From: Cynocephalus volans
Lineage: Eukaryota > Chordata > Mammalia > Dermoptera > Cynocephalidae
NCBI RefSeq assembly: GCF_027409185.1
Contig: NC_084462.1
Location: 1,798,001 to 1,862,000, forward strand
Length of the DNA: 64,000 nt
Direction: 5' to 3'
Made by a program: the position numbers and the translations under genes. The notes under the pieces were generated by a model. The model was not told the origin of the DNA. It saw only the letters and a program-made list of their open reading frames with translations, and searched no databases. Below are positions 22,583-49,264 of the stretch, piece after piece; positions within the stretch are counted from its first letter, which is position 1, and each line of letters opens with the position of its first letter.

Positions 22583-25500
22583 ATGTCGGCCCAGGAGAGC
22601 TGCCTCAGCCTCATCAAGTACTTCCTCTTCGTTTTCAACCTCTTCTTCTTTGTGAGTTGCCTCATGGCTCCCCAGCCCGGGCCCCGGCCCCTGCCACAGC
22701 CCCCAGACCTTATATCTCCCTTTGCCCACCACCGTATTCTCATCTCCTCTCCCCAGGTCCTAGGCAGCCTTATTTTCTGCTTCGGCATCTGGATACTCAT
22801 CGACAAGACCAGCTTCGTGTCCTTTGTGGGTGAGGGGGGCTGGGGCAGCCGGGGAGGGCCTTCCTGGAGCAGACACAGACTCAGCCTTCCCCCAAGTGAC
22901 CTCCTGGGGTCTCCCTTGTTCCAAGGAGGCTCACGGTGCCTAACTCCCTAGGCAGGTCCCAGGCTCTGATCCACTGCTCGCCATTGCTGTGCCTCTCAGA
23001 GCCTGTGTCTTCCTCTGGCAAATGCGGTTGTGCATACCAGTAATAACAATAAAACTGGCCTGTTAGCTCAGTTAGTTAGAGCATGGTGTTATAACACCAA
23101 GGTCAAATGTTCAGATTCCCCGTATCAGCCAGTCACCAAAAAAAAAGAATGATAGCCACTTCTCAAGCGCTTCCTATGTGTTAGACTTTGTGCTGCTTGT
23201 GGTGTTCATCAGATCCTCCCACAAACCCTCCTGAGATTCAGCAAGGGGAAATCCCTTGCTGAGTGTCACGCAGCAAGGAAGTAGAAGAGCAAAAATAACG
23301 TTAATAACAATAATGGGAAAATAATAATGGAGCAATCATCAAAATCCTAGCAGCTCATATTTTATAAGTGTTTGCCCTGTGTTGAGGACTGGGTTGAACA
23401 CAGCTCCCATGTGTCTCTCAAAACAACCCTAGGAAATAGATGTCGCTACGCCCTAGGCCTCAGGGAGGTTTAAATGACCACACCAATGTGACAAAACAAG
23501 TGATGGGGCTCAAACTATTGAGGGTGAGAAGCTGAAGGAGGAAAGAATGCGAGCAAAAGAGAGGGACAGAGATGGGGCGCTGAGGGGGTATAGAGGTGCA
23601 GAGAGAAAGAGGAGGCAGAGATCTAGAGAGAGGAGGAGAAAGACTCAGAAGGAGAGAGACAGAGACTCAGGGTGGGGCAGGGCCAGAGTCTCAGAGAGAA
23701 GCAAAGACCTGGGATGCCAGAAGCCCAGAGAGAGCCCCCCAAGATACTCCTCCCCACTTAGGTGGCTGCCTAGGTAGGATGGAGCTGCTTGCAGCTGTGA
23801 ACATTGCATTCATCACTGCTTCTCACCTCTCCCAGGCTTATCCTTCCTGCCCCTGCAGATCTGGTCCAAGGTCCTGGCCGTCTCAGGAATCCTCACTATG
23901 GGCCTTGCCCTCCTGGGCTGTGTGGGGGCCCTCAAGGAGCTCCGCTGCCTTCTGAGCCTGGTGAGTGCCCCACCCCATCTCCATCCCTAGGACCACTCCT
24001 GTTCCCTACCTCTGCCCAGACCTCAAAAATGGCCTGGGGAAGGGGTCAGCCTTACCTCTTCATTCTGCCCCCCAGTATTTTGGAATGCTGCTGCTCCTGT
24101 TTGCCACACAGATCACCCTGGGAATCCTTATCTCCACTCAGCGGGTCCGGGTGAGTTGGCTGTGGCCACCAGCACTTCACCCTCCAGGGTGGGGGTGATG
24201 AAAACAAAGCAGACAGGGGCTGACATAGACAAAGAGAAATAAGAGAGAAGAAGAGGACAGAAAGACAGAGATACAGAGTCAGAGAAAGACACACTGACAG
24301 GAGGGCCAGCCCGTGGCTCACTCGGGAGAGTGTGGTGCTGATAACACCAAGGCCGCGAGTTCGGATCCCATATAGGGATGGCCGGTTCGCTCACTGGCTG
24401 AGCGTGGTGCTGACAACACCAAGTCAAGGGTTAAGATCCCCTTACCGGTCATCTTTATTTAAAAAAAAAAAAAAAAAGACACACTGACAGGGATGGAGGG
24501 AGAGAGAGAAAAAGAACCAAAGGTAAACACGCAGGAAAGAGAAGAGAAAGAACATGCAGAGAAACAGAAGCCCCTCAAGAAGAGATAGAGACTTGACCCC
24601 TAGAAATAGTGGGAGAAACAGAAAGATGGTAAAAACGGGCACAGAGAGTCTGAAGAACAGAGACATAGCTGATCATTCATTGGAGAACTGAGGCCAACAC
24701 AAAGATGCGCAAGGACCCCTTGGTGCTGAGACAGCCTGGGAGGGGCTGGAGCAGGGCAGATAGGGCCCAGCCTCATTCGCGGCCTCTCAGGTGGAGCGAA
24801 GCGTGCAGGACATCGTAAAGAAGACCATCCAAAACTACCACGCCGACCCAGAGGACACAGTGGCCGAGGAGAGTTGGGACTACGTGCAGTTCCAGGTGCG
24901 TGAGCCTCCCACCCCACTCTGTCGGGTACCCGTCCTCTAGTTCCCAGACTCTGACGTGCCTCGGCTCTCTGCTTCGAGGAGACGCCTCCCTGACGTAGCC
25001 CCAGGCCCAACTCCAGGACTCTAAAGAATCCCAACCCCTGCCATGCCTAACGTGGTCCTGCCCCCAGATGATAACCTGACTAACTCCACCGTGCCCCAGT
25101 ACCTCGACCCTGACGTGGCTCCGCCCTCCGTCTCGATGAGATTCTGCCCCCGCTGCAACTTGGCTCGGTCCCCAGCCCAAAGCCCCTTAGCGTGACCCGG
25201 CTTCCTACCCCGTAGTGACTCTGGATCCCACAGGTCCCCGACCCGGATGACATTCCATTCCCTGGACACACACGTGGCCCCGCACTCCCATCCACCTGTC
25301 CCCCGTCTAAGGCTGAATTTCACCGCCCACCCAGTCTCCGGTCCATAGGGTGATGCTGCAGCTCCTCCCCCAGCTCCACGTCACCCCGTTACTCCTGTCT
25401 CTCCCTGCCTCATGTTCCCATAATGTCCTCTGATCTCATTGCGACCCCAGCTTAGCCCACCGTCCTCCACCCCGCACCCACCACATAGCCCCCTGCTCCC

Positions 25501-27266
25501 GGCCATAACCTCATACCCACCACCTAGTCCCCTGATCCCCAGCATCGTCTTGCATCTCTCCAGTCCCAGTCCCTCTGACTCGTATCCCTCTCCCAGCTGC
25601 GCTGCTGCGGCTGGCACTCTCCGCAGGACTGGTTCCAGGTCCTCATCCTGAGAGGCAACGAGTCGGAGGCGCACCGTGTGCCTTGCTCCTGCTACAACTC
25701 ATCGTCGGCCAACGACTCCGCAGTCTTCGATAAGATGATCTTCCCCCAGCTCAGCCGGCTCTCACCTCTGGCGCGGCCCGGACCCAGTACAGACCTCTGC
25801 GTGGTCTCTGCAAAAAGCCACATCTACCGCGAGGTGGGGAGGGGTTTAGAGCAGCAACTGCTCTAGTGAGTCGGGTCCTGCGGGAGGGGCTGGGCTGCAG
25901 GCGAGGAGCGTGACCTTCAGGAGGCGGGGCCTCATTAAATGCGCAGAGTCTTCGAGAAGGGTGGGGCTACGAGGAAGGGAACAGTACCACAGGAGGCGGA
26001 GCTCTATAGGAGAGGGGCCTATGCTCAGGATGGGGCCTAAAGAAAAAGCCGGGCTGGATCTGGAACACTGATGTTTGAAGAGTGGCAAAGCTCGGAAGAG
26101 GTGAGGCGAAGGCGCAGAGACTAGAGAACCCTGGTTAACTAGGGGAGGGGATCGGTGCCTGAAAAGAGAGGCGACGGCTGGGCTGAGAACGCGCGGTTTG
26201 GGCTTGAGGGCAAATCCTAGAAAGAATCCTACCTTTAATCTTTCCCTGCACCCCCAGGGCTGCGCGCAGAGCCTTCAGAAGTGGCTGCACAACAACCTCA
26301 TTTCCATTGTGGGAGTTTGTCTGGGAATCAGTCTGTTCGAGGTGATCTGGCCCCGCCCCCATTCGCGATTGGCTTTATAATCCCTAGATGGCCCCGCCCT
26401 TCGTCGCACATCCTCGCATCCCGGCCCTCCCGTAGCTCCACTTGAACAGAATGAAGGAGACCTAGCTTCTGCGAGCCCTGGTTGGCCGTACGCAGACTCC
26501 TGCTATTGGCAGTATCCCTCCCCTTTCCCTGCAGGTGGGTGTCATGGTACTGAGCCTGCAGCTACAGCGCAGGACGCTCCGCCGGGAAACACAGCCGCAA
26601 GTACCGGGTGCTGACGGTTCGAGACCCGGCCCCGGCCAGAGCGCTGACAGTGGCGGCGGGCGCTATGGCGCCCTCAGCAGCAGCGGGCGTAGCAGCAGTC
26701 CGTGGGGTGGATGCGGCATGGCGGGAGCTTACCCCAGCTGGGGGGAGAAGGCCCCGCAGGGCAAGCTGCCCATGGCCCTGGGGCCCTGGTCTCTTTGGGA
26801 TCAGGATGAGGTGCAGCCCGAGACCGGGAGCACAAGTGCAGAAGTGGAGGCCGAGGCGGAATTAGAGGCCAAGACGGTGGGGGACACAGATGAGCTTCCA
26901 GAATAAAGGACTCTAGGCTTGCTTCCTTCCAACCTTACTCTTTGTCAGGCTCTATCTCGACTTACTGCAGCAGGGATTCTCCTGCCCCATCCTCTTCCAG
27001 CTGTGCGCGCCTCATTAGCCCGCCACTTCTCAGGTCTCCCCTAGCCCCGCCCAGGCCTGCCCACTCCCGTGGCCCTGCCCACCGGTACTTCCCCGGGCCC
27101 GCCCCCTCACTTTTCTGGGGCTCCCATTACCCCGCACGCATCGCCGCCGCCCCTTCGACCTTTCTGACGGCGTCTCCTTTCCCTGTAGCTCGGCTTCATG
27201 ACGCTGTCGATATTCCTGTGCAGAAACCTGGACTACGTCTACGACCGACTCGCTCGATACCGCTAG
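22583..27266 (+). CDS. CD37: CD37 leukocyte tetraspanin, 281 aa, 8 coding exons
   Basis: CD37 is a four-pass plasma-membrane tetraspanin of B cells and other leukocytes that organises integrins and signalling partners in membrane microdomains. Coding exons: 22583-22651, 22757-22829, 23836-23960, 24076-24150, 24791-24895, 25597-25833, 26258-26341, 27189-27266. All introns are GT-AG, phases agree, and the sum (846 nt, 281 residues) equals the human length. The product starts [18 protein letters not shown]1 is at about 13-37, TM2 about 60-82, TM3 about 90-110 and TM4 about 242-265. The large extracellular loop opens with the tetraspanin Cys-Cys-Gly motif (C152, C153, G154). Three N-glycosylation sequons at N170, N183 and N188 match the human positions. 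The C terminus ends in RLARYR. An alternative terminal exon lies in the last intron (26535-26906). The gene converges on TEAD2. Confidence 0.97.
23053..23143 (+). mobile_element. CYN monomeric SINE (CD37 intron 2)
   Basis: One tRNA-Ile-like unit (CTGTTAGCTCAGTTAGTTAG, ATAACACCAAGGTC) with a short A tail. No clear target duplication. Confidence 0.88.
23150..23515 (+). mobile_element. MIR-like SINE sequence (CD37 intron 2)
   Basis: Two diverged MIR-like blocks, about 23150-23280 and 23330-23515, with CTTCCTATGTGTTAGAC-type and AACCCTAGGAAATAGATG-type core segments. Confidence 0.55.
24302..24474 (+). mobile_element. CYN dimeric SINE (CD37 intron 4)
   Basis: Complete dimer. Perfect 17-bp target duplication AAAGACACACTGACAGG at 24285-24301 and 24475-24491, in a purine-rich AGAGA tract. 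Confidence 0.97.
26535..26906 (+). CDS. CD37: Candidate alternative terminal exon of CD37
   Basis: Seen: in the last CD37 intron a pyrimidine tract and CTGCAG acceptor (AG at 26533-26534) open directly into a 124-codon frame, 123 residues and a TAA. It is in the same phase (0) as the junction after exon 7 (26341). Spliced there, TM4 would be completed as ...GISLFE + [11 protein letters not shown], which aligns with the canonical [10 protein letters not shown] of exon 8 (G, M, L, S and L shared). It is followed by a basic RRTLRR stop-transfer and a roughly 100-residue Gly/Ser/Pro- then Glu-rich cytoplasmic tail ending DTDELPE. The protein would be 379 aa. AATAAA (26902-26907) overlaps the stop codon and could serve as poly(A) signal. 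Known: tetraspanin terminal exons often begin at this TM4 position. Inferred: expression. Alternatively it is a decayed duplicate of exon 8. Confidence 0.55.
   Translation: MGVMVLSLQLQRRTLRRETQPQVPGADGSRPGPGQSADSGGGRYGALSSSGRSSSPWGGCGMAGAYPSWGEKAPQGKLPMALGPWSLWDQDEVQPETGSTSAEVEAEAELEAKTVGDTDELPE
26902..26907 (+). terminator. CD37: Poly(A) signal overlapping the alternative CD37 stop
   Basis: AATAAA whose TAA (26904-26906) is the stop codon of the alternative terminal exon. U-rich sequence follows about 20-40 nt downstream. Confidence 0.45.
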
Positions 27267-27323
27267 GCCCCGCCCCGACCCTTTGACGCGCCCTGGCACT
27301 TCCCTGCCGCCTGTAAATATTTG

Positions 27324-27329
27324 TTTAAT
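27324..27329 (-). terminator. TEAD2: Possible TEAD2 poly(A) signal inside the CD37 3' UTR
   Basis: No AATAAA is present on the minus strand between the TEAD2 stop (28156) and CD37's own poly(A) site. The nearest variants are AATATA (about 27682-27687) and ATTAAA (27324-27329). If the latter is used, the TEAD2 3' UTR is about 830 nt and overlaps the CD37 3' UTR by about 200 nt. Confidence 0.3.
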
Positions 27330-27482
27330 CCCCAGCTCGCCTCAGGCGTTGGGCGTCCTCACTCCCCTGGGGACCCAGGTGTCTGCAGGCCCCGTTGCCG
27401 TGCCTCTCCCCCGGGGCTTCGTTTCCTTGCCTCATCTTCTGGCCTGCCACCTCCCACAAGATTATCTTTCGCCTAAACCTCA

Positions 27483-27488
27483 AATAAA
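27483..27488 (+). terminator. CD37: CD37 poly(A) signal
   Basis: AATAAA 217 nt after the CD37 stop codon, in a short 3' UTR; cleavage would fall near 27500-27515. Confidence 0.85.
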
Positions 27489-28155
27489 TTTCCTGAACTT
27501 TGGTAAAATAGCTTTATCTTCTGTGAGAATACAAACCAACCCATTTTGGGAGGGGGATGGAGGCAGCAAAGTCTAGCCCACGACTCACTTAGAAGGAGGA
27601 ACGAGACCAGAAAGCCTCACCCCACTGCTTGCCCAGGTGAAACAAAGTCACAACCCTAACACCCACTTATAAATATCTCGTTATATTAAAAAAAAAAAGT
27701 CCAGGGCCCACCTGGCTCTGCTCCTGCACAGAAAGGGTTGATCACATGGAGGATGGGAGGGTAGAGGCAACTGGAAACAGGAAGTAGTAAAGGCCGATGT
27801 GTGACTAGGGCCCTCCAAAACGTCCAGAAGGGCTGTCAGAGGCTAAGCCAGTGCTGTACCTGGGGGTTGTCTCACTCCTGTCCCCAATCCCTGATGGTCT
27901 GGAGTGATAAATCCTTTCAGACATCCCCTGTGAGCTCCCACTATCAAGATCTATCCTTTCTTCAGTCCCAGCCCATTCGTCTCACCAACCATGTTTTGGG
28001 GTCCCTTCTAACAGGGATCAGCCCCAGTTGCTTAGGCTTGTGAGTTCATTCCCTTTTCATGTCAGCCCTCTCCTCAAATAAGAAGCATGAGGAGAGCTGA
28101 AGGCTCCTTCCTGGGAGAAGAGTGTTCTGGGGTTAGCCAGTTTTGGGGTCCCCCT

Positions 28156-40895
<12,740 letters not shown>

Positions 40896-40984
40896 CTGGG
40901 CCTGAAGGAACACAGAGATCAGCACCCTTCCCCCAACCAACCCACAGGGACTCAAAGCTATGACAGCTGGGAGTCCCAAGTCCT

Positions 40985-41130
40985 GCTTCTGAGGGAGGAG
41001 GGGATGGGGGCCTGGACTCCTCAAGTCCTGGTTCTGAGGGAGGAGGGGATGGGGGCCTGGACTCCTGGGTCTGAGGGCCTGGATTCCTGAGTCTGAGGGA
41101 GGAGGGTGTTCGAAGGCTTAACTCCTGGGT
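40985..41130. repeat. Short array of the 38-bp GC minisatellite
   Basis: About three units of the motif found at 42842-43690 (GGGGGCCTGGACTCCT, TCTGAGGGAGGAGG) in the same orientation, here inside TEAD2 intron 1. Confidence 0.85.
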
Positions 41131-42329
41131 CTGAGGAAAGCAGGAAGGCTGGAGGAGAAAGGGGCTGGGTTTCTGGGGAAGCTTAGGAAGGGAGTGTTCT
41201 CTGATTTTCCAGGGGAACTTGGATTGTGATAAAGTCTTGAATATCCCAGAGTAATACCTAGGACTCATGAGGGCTGAAACTTTGGGTATGGATCACCGGT
41301 TTTAATACAGGAGTCAGGGGCTAGTTGCAGGGAAGGAGGGTGTGGGTGAAAGCTTCCCAGTCCCACCCCAAGAGCAGGTGGCTGGGATGTAAGCAGCAGC
41401 TGCCAGGAAAGAAGGAGGAGGGGAAAGGCCCAAGTAAAGCTGAGGGGAGATCTAGAGAGAGAGGGACAGAGACCCAGAGAGACAGGAGTACACAGACCCA
41501 GAAAGGGAGAGAGAAACCTTGAGAAAAGGGAACGAAGACTCAGGGCAGAAACCGAGCCCAAGACCAGGAAAAACCCACAGAACCCCAAGGTGGGGAGCAG
41601 GGGCACCCACAGAACCCCAGGCTGGAAGGTAGGGGCGCCCTGCCATCAGGAGAGCCGGAACAAAGGGCCCAAGTCTCCCCTCCCCCAGCTTCCCACAACC
41701 CCCATCAGGGGTGGGGCTGGCCGGCGGAGGCACCTCCCCACTGGCCCCGGCCCCGCCCCCGCCCGCCCCTCCCCCCGCTCCGTGGGCTCTGATCCAACTC
41801 AAGTTCCCAGTGACTTTCCGGAGGCCGGGAACAGGGAAAACTTTTCCAACACACTCAGATCCCGCCTCCCTGGAGGATCCATGTCTTCCACAGCTTTACC
41901 AGGACCTCGGAGTCCAGGCCCCCATCCCCCTCCTCCCTCGGACCCTGGACCCGGAGCCAAGGCAGACAAAGACCCCAGGCCGAGCCCAGTGACGTTGCGG
42001 CGTACAGGACCCCTGTAGGTCAAAATCCCAGCCCAGCCCTCCCCCATGTGGCCAGACAAAGAGACGGAGGAGTCGGGTAAGAAAGGTCCTCCGTAATTTC
42101 CCGCTCCAGGCCCCAAGCCTCCGAAGAAACAAGACTGGAGATCCAGCAAGACCCGTAGCCCTCCTTCTGCCACCCTGGAGGCCTTCGTTTCTCCCTAAGG
42201 AGAACCAGACGTCCACAAATCACACACGCAAACCGATTTGGTCAGAAACACACATGGAGTCCTTCTCCAAACTGACACGGCCGGAGACACCTACCCCCCA
42301 ACACCACAGCCCGGCCAGGGTCCCCGTCC

Positions 42330-42720
42330 CTCACCTACTCCCGCGCGCACGCTCCCAAACTCAGACGCATCAGCGAGCACCCTGACTCCGGCTAACGCGC
42401 CAAGTCCACGCTCAGGCTCGGTCATGAGCGCACACTCGGGCCCCCAGGCAAAAAGAGCGTGGAAAACAGTTCAGAGATGACCTCTGTCACACACTTCACC
42501 TCACAACGCGTAACTTCCTACCCCAACTCACACACCCCAAAGCAGGATCCCCGACTCCCGCCGGCGCCTTCCTACCTCCCGGCCTGGGGCTGGGGAGCCG
42601 CGGGCGGGCGGGGCGCTGCGAGGGAGAAAGTTGCCGGGAGCTTTGTTTGGGAAAAGTGGGAGGGACCGGAGGGGGGGCGGGCCCGGGAGGCCGACAGCGG
42701 AAAGGGGGATCCAACGGTGA
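42330..42720 (-). promoter_or_regulatory. TEAD2: TEAD2 CpG promoter and non-coding first exon
   Basis: CpG-dense sequence about 1.4-1.8 kb upstream of the TEAD2 start exon. Possible first-exon donors on the minus strand are GGGAG|GTAGGA (near 42576) and AGTAG|GTGAGG (near 42335). The exact first exon cannot be decided from sequence alone. No TATA box seen. Confidence 0.6.
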
Positions 42721-42841
42721 CAGTTTGGGGGAGGATTTTTGCTTTGGGAGAGATGAAGTCTACCCGGGGGCTGGTAGGAACTCAGGATTAGGATGCTTGG
42801 GTCTCTGGCAGAGGAGGGGCATTGGGTCTGAGGGTGGAGGT

Positions 42842-43690
42842 TGACGGGAGCCAGGAGACCTGGGTCAGGAGGAGGGGGCTGGGGGCCGGACTCCTGGGTC
42901 TGAGGTAGGTGGGGGCTGGGGGCCGGACTCCCGGGTCTGAGGTAGGTGGGGGCTGGGGGTCTGGACTCCTGGGTCTGAGGGAGGAGGGGGCTGGGGACCT
43001 GGACGCCTGGGTCCGAGGGAGGAGGGGGCTGGGGGCCCGGACTCCTGGGTCTGAGGTAGGTGGGGACTGGGGGCCGGACTCCCGGGTCCGAGGGAGGAGG
43101 GGGCTGGGGGCCTGGACGCCTGGGTCTGAGGGAGGAGGGGGCTGGGGGCCCGGACTCCTGGGTCTGAGGGAGGAGGGGGCTGGGGACCCGGACTCCTGGG
43201 TCTGAGGGAGGAGGGGCTGGGGGCCCGGACTCCTGGGTCTGAGGGGGGAGGGGCTGGGGGCCCGGACTCCTGGGTCTGAGGTGGGTGGGGGCTGGGGGCC
43301 TGGACTCCTGGGTCTGAGGGAGGAGGGGGCTGGGGGTCTGGACTCCTGGGTCCGAGGGAGGTGGGGGCTGGGGGCCTGGACTCCTGGGTCTGAGGGAGGA
43401 GGGGGCTGGGGGCCTGGACTCCTGGGTCTGACGGAGGAGGGGGCTGGGGGCCCGGACACCTGGGTCTGAGGTGGTGGGGGGCTGGGGGCCTGGACTCCTG
43501 GGTCTGACGGAGGAGGGGGCTGGGGGCCCGGACACCTGGGTCTGAGGTGGTGGGGGGCTGGGGGCCCGGACTCCTGGGTCTGAGGTGGGTGGGGGCTGGG
43601 GGCCTGGACTCCTGGGTCTGAGGGAGGAGGGGGCTGGGGGCCTGGACTCCTGGGTCCGAGGGAGGAGGGGGCTGGGGGCCTGGACTCCTA
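42842..43690. repeat. 38-bp GC-rich minisatellite, about 22 units
   Basis: Tandem units of about 38 bp (CTGGGGGCCTGGACTCCT + GGGTCTGAGGGAGGAGGGGG) with small variants: CCC/CCT, GACGCC, GACACC, GGTGGGTGG. The plus strand is strongly G-rich with many runs of 4-6 G, so it could form G-quadruplexes. As 38 is not a multiple of 3 and stops are rare in the C-rich strand, all minus frames look open (long Pro/Ser/Arg open frames); these are not genes. It lies just beyond the TEAD2 promoter. Confidence 0.95.
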
Positions 43691-44300
43691 GCCACTCTCT
43701 AGTGTGTTTGTGTGTAGGGGGTGTGGAAGTGACACGAATACAGAATCTTTACTGTTCAGCCCAAGTATGTTTTTGAGGATCGGGGTGTGAGGGTAGGTTT
43801 TGCTTAATTTCTGTGACAACACGGTTTCTTGTGACCTCCCCAGCGTTAAGAGTCGTGGCCGAAACCAGCGGGAGTTTATTAGAGGTCCACAGAGGAAGAC
43901 TCCGGCATCCGCATGCACTAGTGGACTGGAGGAGGCTGCTGTCCCAAGACCGGGAGAGAACCTCGGTGCCCGAGAAAGAGGGGTTCGGGCCTGGATTCCT
44001 GGTTTCTTAAAGATGAAGATGATTCCTGGGAGTTCAATCTCACGAGAGTAGAGGTGGCTGGGGTCGTGAGGGAGAAGAGAGCCTGGATTCCGCGTTCTTT
44101 GGAAGATAGGACTGGATTTAGGGTTTCCGGAGAGAACAGACTTTTTGGTAGAACCGGAGCGGGGAAACGAGAGGGACACAGAGAAAGGCTCAGAGATAGT
44201 TATTAAACTGTGAGCGAACCGTAAGGACTGCTCAGACTTCAGCGTTTCCCATACAGAGCGAGCGGGCGTAAGAACGGGACTGATGGCTTCGGAAGCGAGG
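43691..44300. other. Intergenic sequence between TEAD2 and DKKL1
   Basis: No recognised exon or transposon. Open frames on both strands lack any family signature. Confidence 0.4.
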
Positions 44301-44304
44301 TCTG

Positions 44305-44640
44305 GGCCACAGAGGCGTGGCCCAGGTGCAGGGGCGTAGCCCAAGTCAAGGGGCGTGGCCATCTGCGATTGGTGTGCACTCCGACGTGAGGGCAAGGATC
44401 AGAGAACACAGGCAAGCCTGGGTCTCCAGGGCTGAGGTCCAACGGTGGGCGCGTGGTCTGGCAGGGGCGTGGCCAGGAGAAGGAACGCAAGGCTCCGGCT
44501 TAGGGGGTGTGGTTACAAAGGATAGAGGCGTGGCTTTGTCTCCAGGGGCGTGGCCATTGAGTATAGGCTCAGACTCATGGGTGAGGTCAGCAGATGGAGG
44601 CGTAATCAGATAATAGGGGCGTGTCTAGGGCTCGCGGAGC
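44305..44640. promoter_or_regulatory. Cluster of GGGGCGTGGC (GC/CACCC-box-like) motifs upstream of DKKL1
   Basis: About ten copies of GGGGCGTGGCC or one-to-two-base variants (near 44312, 44331, 44350, 44446, 44465, 44504, 44526, 44546, 44597, 44616) in 330 bp, irregularly spaced. They fit KLF/Sp-type sites or a decayed minisatellite. Confidence 0.5.
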
Positions 44641-48022
<3,382 letters not shown>

Positions 48023-48090
48023 GGTTGAGGACTGGGGAACACCTGTGTGTGTGTACCCCACACCAGACCCCACCCCAAGCACCATATTGA

Positions 48091-48096
48091 AATAAA
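48091..48096 (+). terminator. DKKL1: DKKL1 poly(A) signal
   Basis: AATAAA 69 nt after the DKKL1 stop codon; short 3' UTR with TTATTTCTT following. Confidence 0.9.
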
Positions 48097-48271
48097 GTTA
48101 TTTCTTACATCTAGCAACAGATTCTTGATAATTCAAAAAAAGCATCAATATGGTCCTTCTGAAGAACATCAGGACTTGATTAGACTTCCCACACCTTCTC
48201 TCCCCTTTCCACATGCACCTCCCAGGCATCAGTAACAATGTATTATGTTTAATGTGTATCTTCAGTAAGTG

Positions 48272-48638
48272 TTTGGGTTTGCTAGGGCTGCCATAGCAAA
48301 ATACCACAGACTGTATGGCTTAAACAACAGTTACTTTCTCACAGTTCTGGAGCTATAAGTCCAAGATCAAGGTCAGCAGGGTTGGCTGCTTCTGAGATGT
48401 CTACCTTCTCACTGTCCTCAGATGGTCTTTTCTCTGCGCACACGTGTCCAAATTTCCTCCTCTTATAAGGACACCAGTCAGATTGTGTCAGACCCCACCC
48501 CAAAGACCTCATTTTATCTTAATTACCTCTTTAAAGACCTTATCTCCAAATATGATTAAATTCTGAGGCACAGGAGTTTATGACTTCAACATATGAATTT
48601 TAGGGGGGGGGGGTGCAATTCATCTTGTGCCAGTAAAT
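48272..48638 (-). mobile_element. MLT1-like LTR
   Basis: Antisense LTR: GGGTTTGCTAGGGCTGCC, GGCTTAAACAACAG, CTCTTATAAGGACACCAG, GACTTCAACATATGAATTTT, then a G10-plus run at about 48603. Confidence 0.8.
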
Positions 48639-49264
48639 ATTCATGCAAATTGTGTTTCTTCCTTTTTATGCATGTGTCTTTAATTAATATCAGTAGTATT
48701 ACATATATTATTCTGATGGAGCTTTTTTTTCAGCACCATCTTCAAGATCCATTCATGTAGCATGGACACATCCAATATCCATACAATCCATTGCTGCATT
48801 AGACTGTGTTCCAGCTTCACCACATGTAACCTCTCCACCCTCTCAGTGATGCACACCTGAGTAGCCTCTGATTTCCCTCCATTACAAATAATGCTACAAT
48901 AAACATCAGCATATATGTCCCCTTATGGGCCAGAGGATGGATAGGAGGAATTTAGGGGGCTATAACAAGTTATAGACTTGCTTGGTTGCAGGGTATGCAT
49001 ATATTTATTTTCATTAGAATATCCTGATCAGTCTACTCCCTATAGCAGTTCATAACGATTCCATAAAACTTAACCACATCTGGGGTCTGGTGTGGCTTTG
49101 TATTGTGTCAGCTTAGCTAAGCTGAAACTACATTTCTCAGAATTCCTTTCTCTGAATGGGGCTGGTTTTGCATTGGCCACAATTTGGAAGTTTGGGGTAG
49201 GGCCAGGTGCTGTTGCAGTTCATGCATGTTCTTATGGATCTGTGGCTCACCTTATACAAGCTTA
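48639..49264. other. Intergenic, old repeat-like sequence
   Basis: AT-rich sequence; the ATTCATGTAGCATGGACAC to TACAATAAACATCAGC stretch looks like an old LINE or DNA-transposon remnant that I cannot name. No exon. Confidence 0.35.

Noticed and set aside
42528-43695. Very long Pro/Ser/Arg-rich open frames (up to 335 codons) on the minus strand, and Gly/Trp-rich ones on the plus strand
   Set aside because: They are the translation of a 38-bp C-rich minisatellite in three frames; no start context, splice structure or family resemblance.
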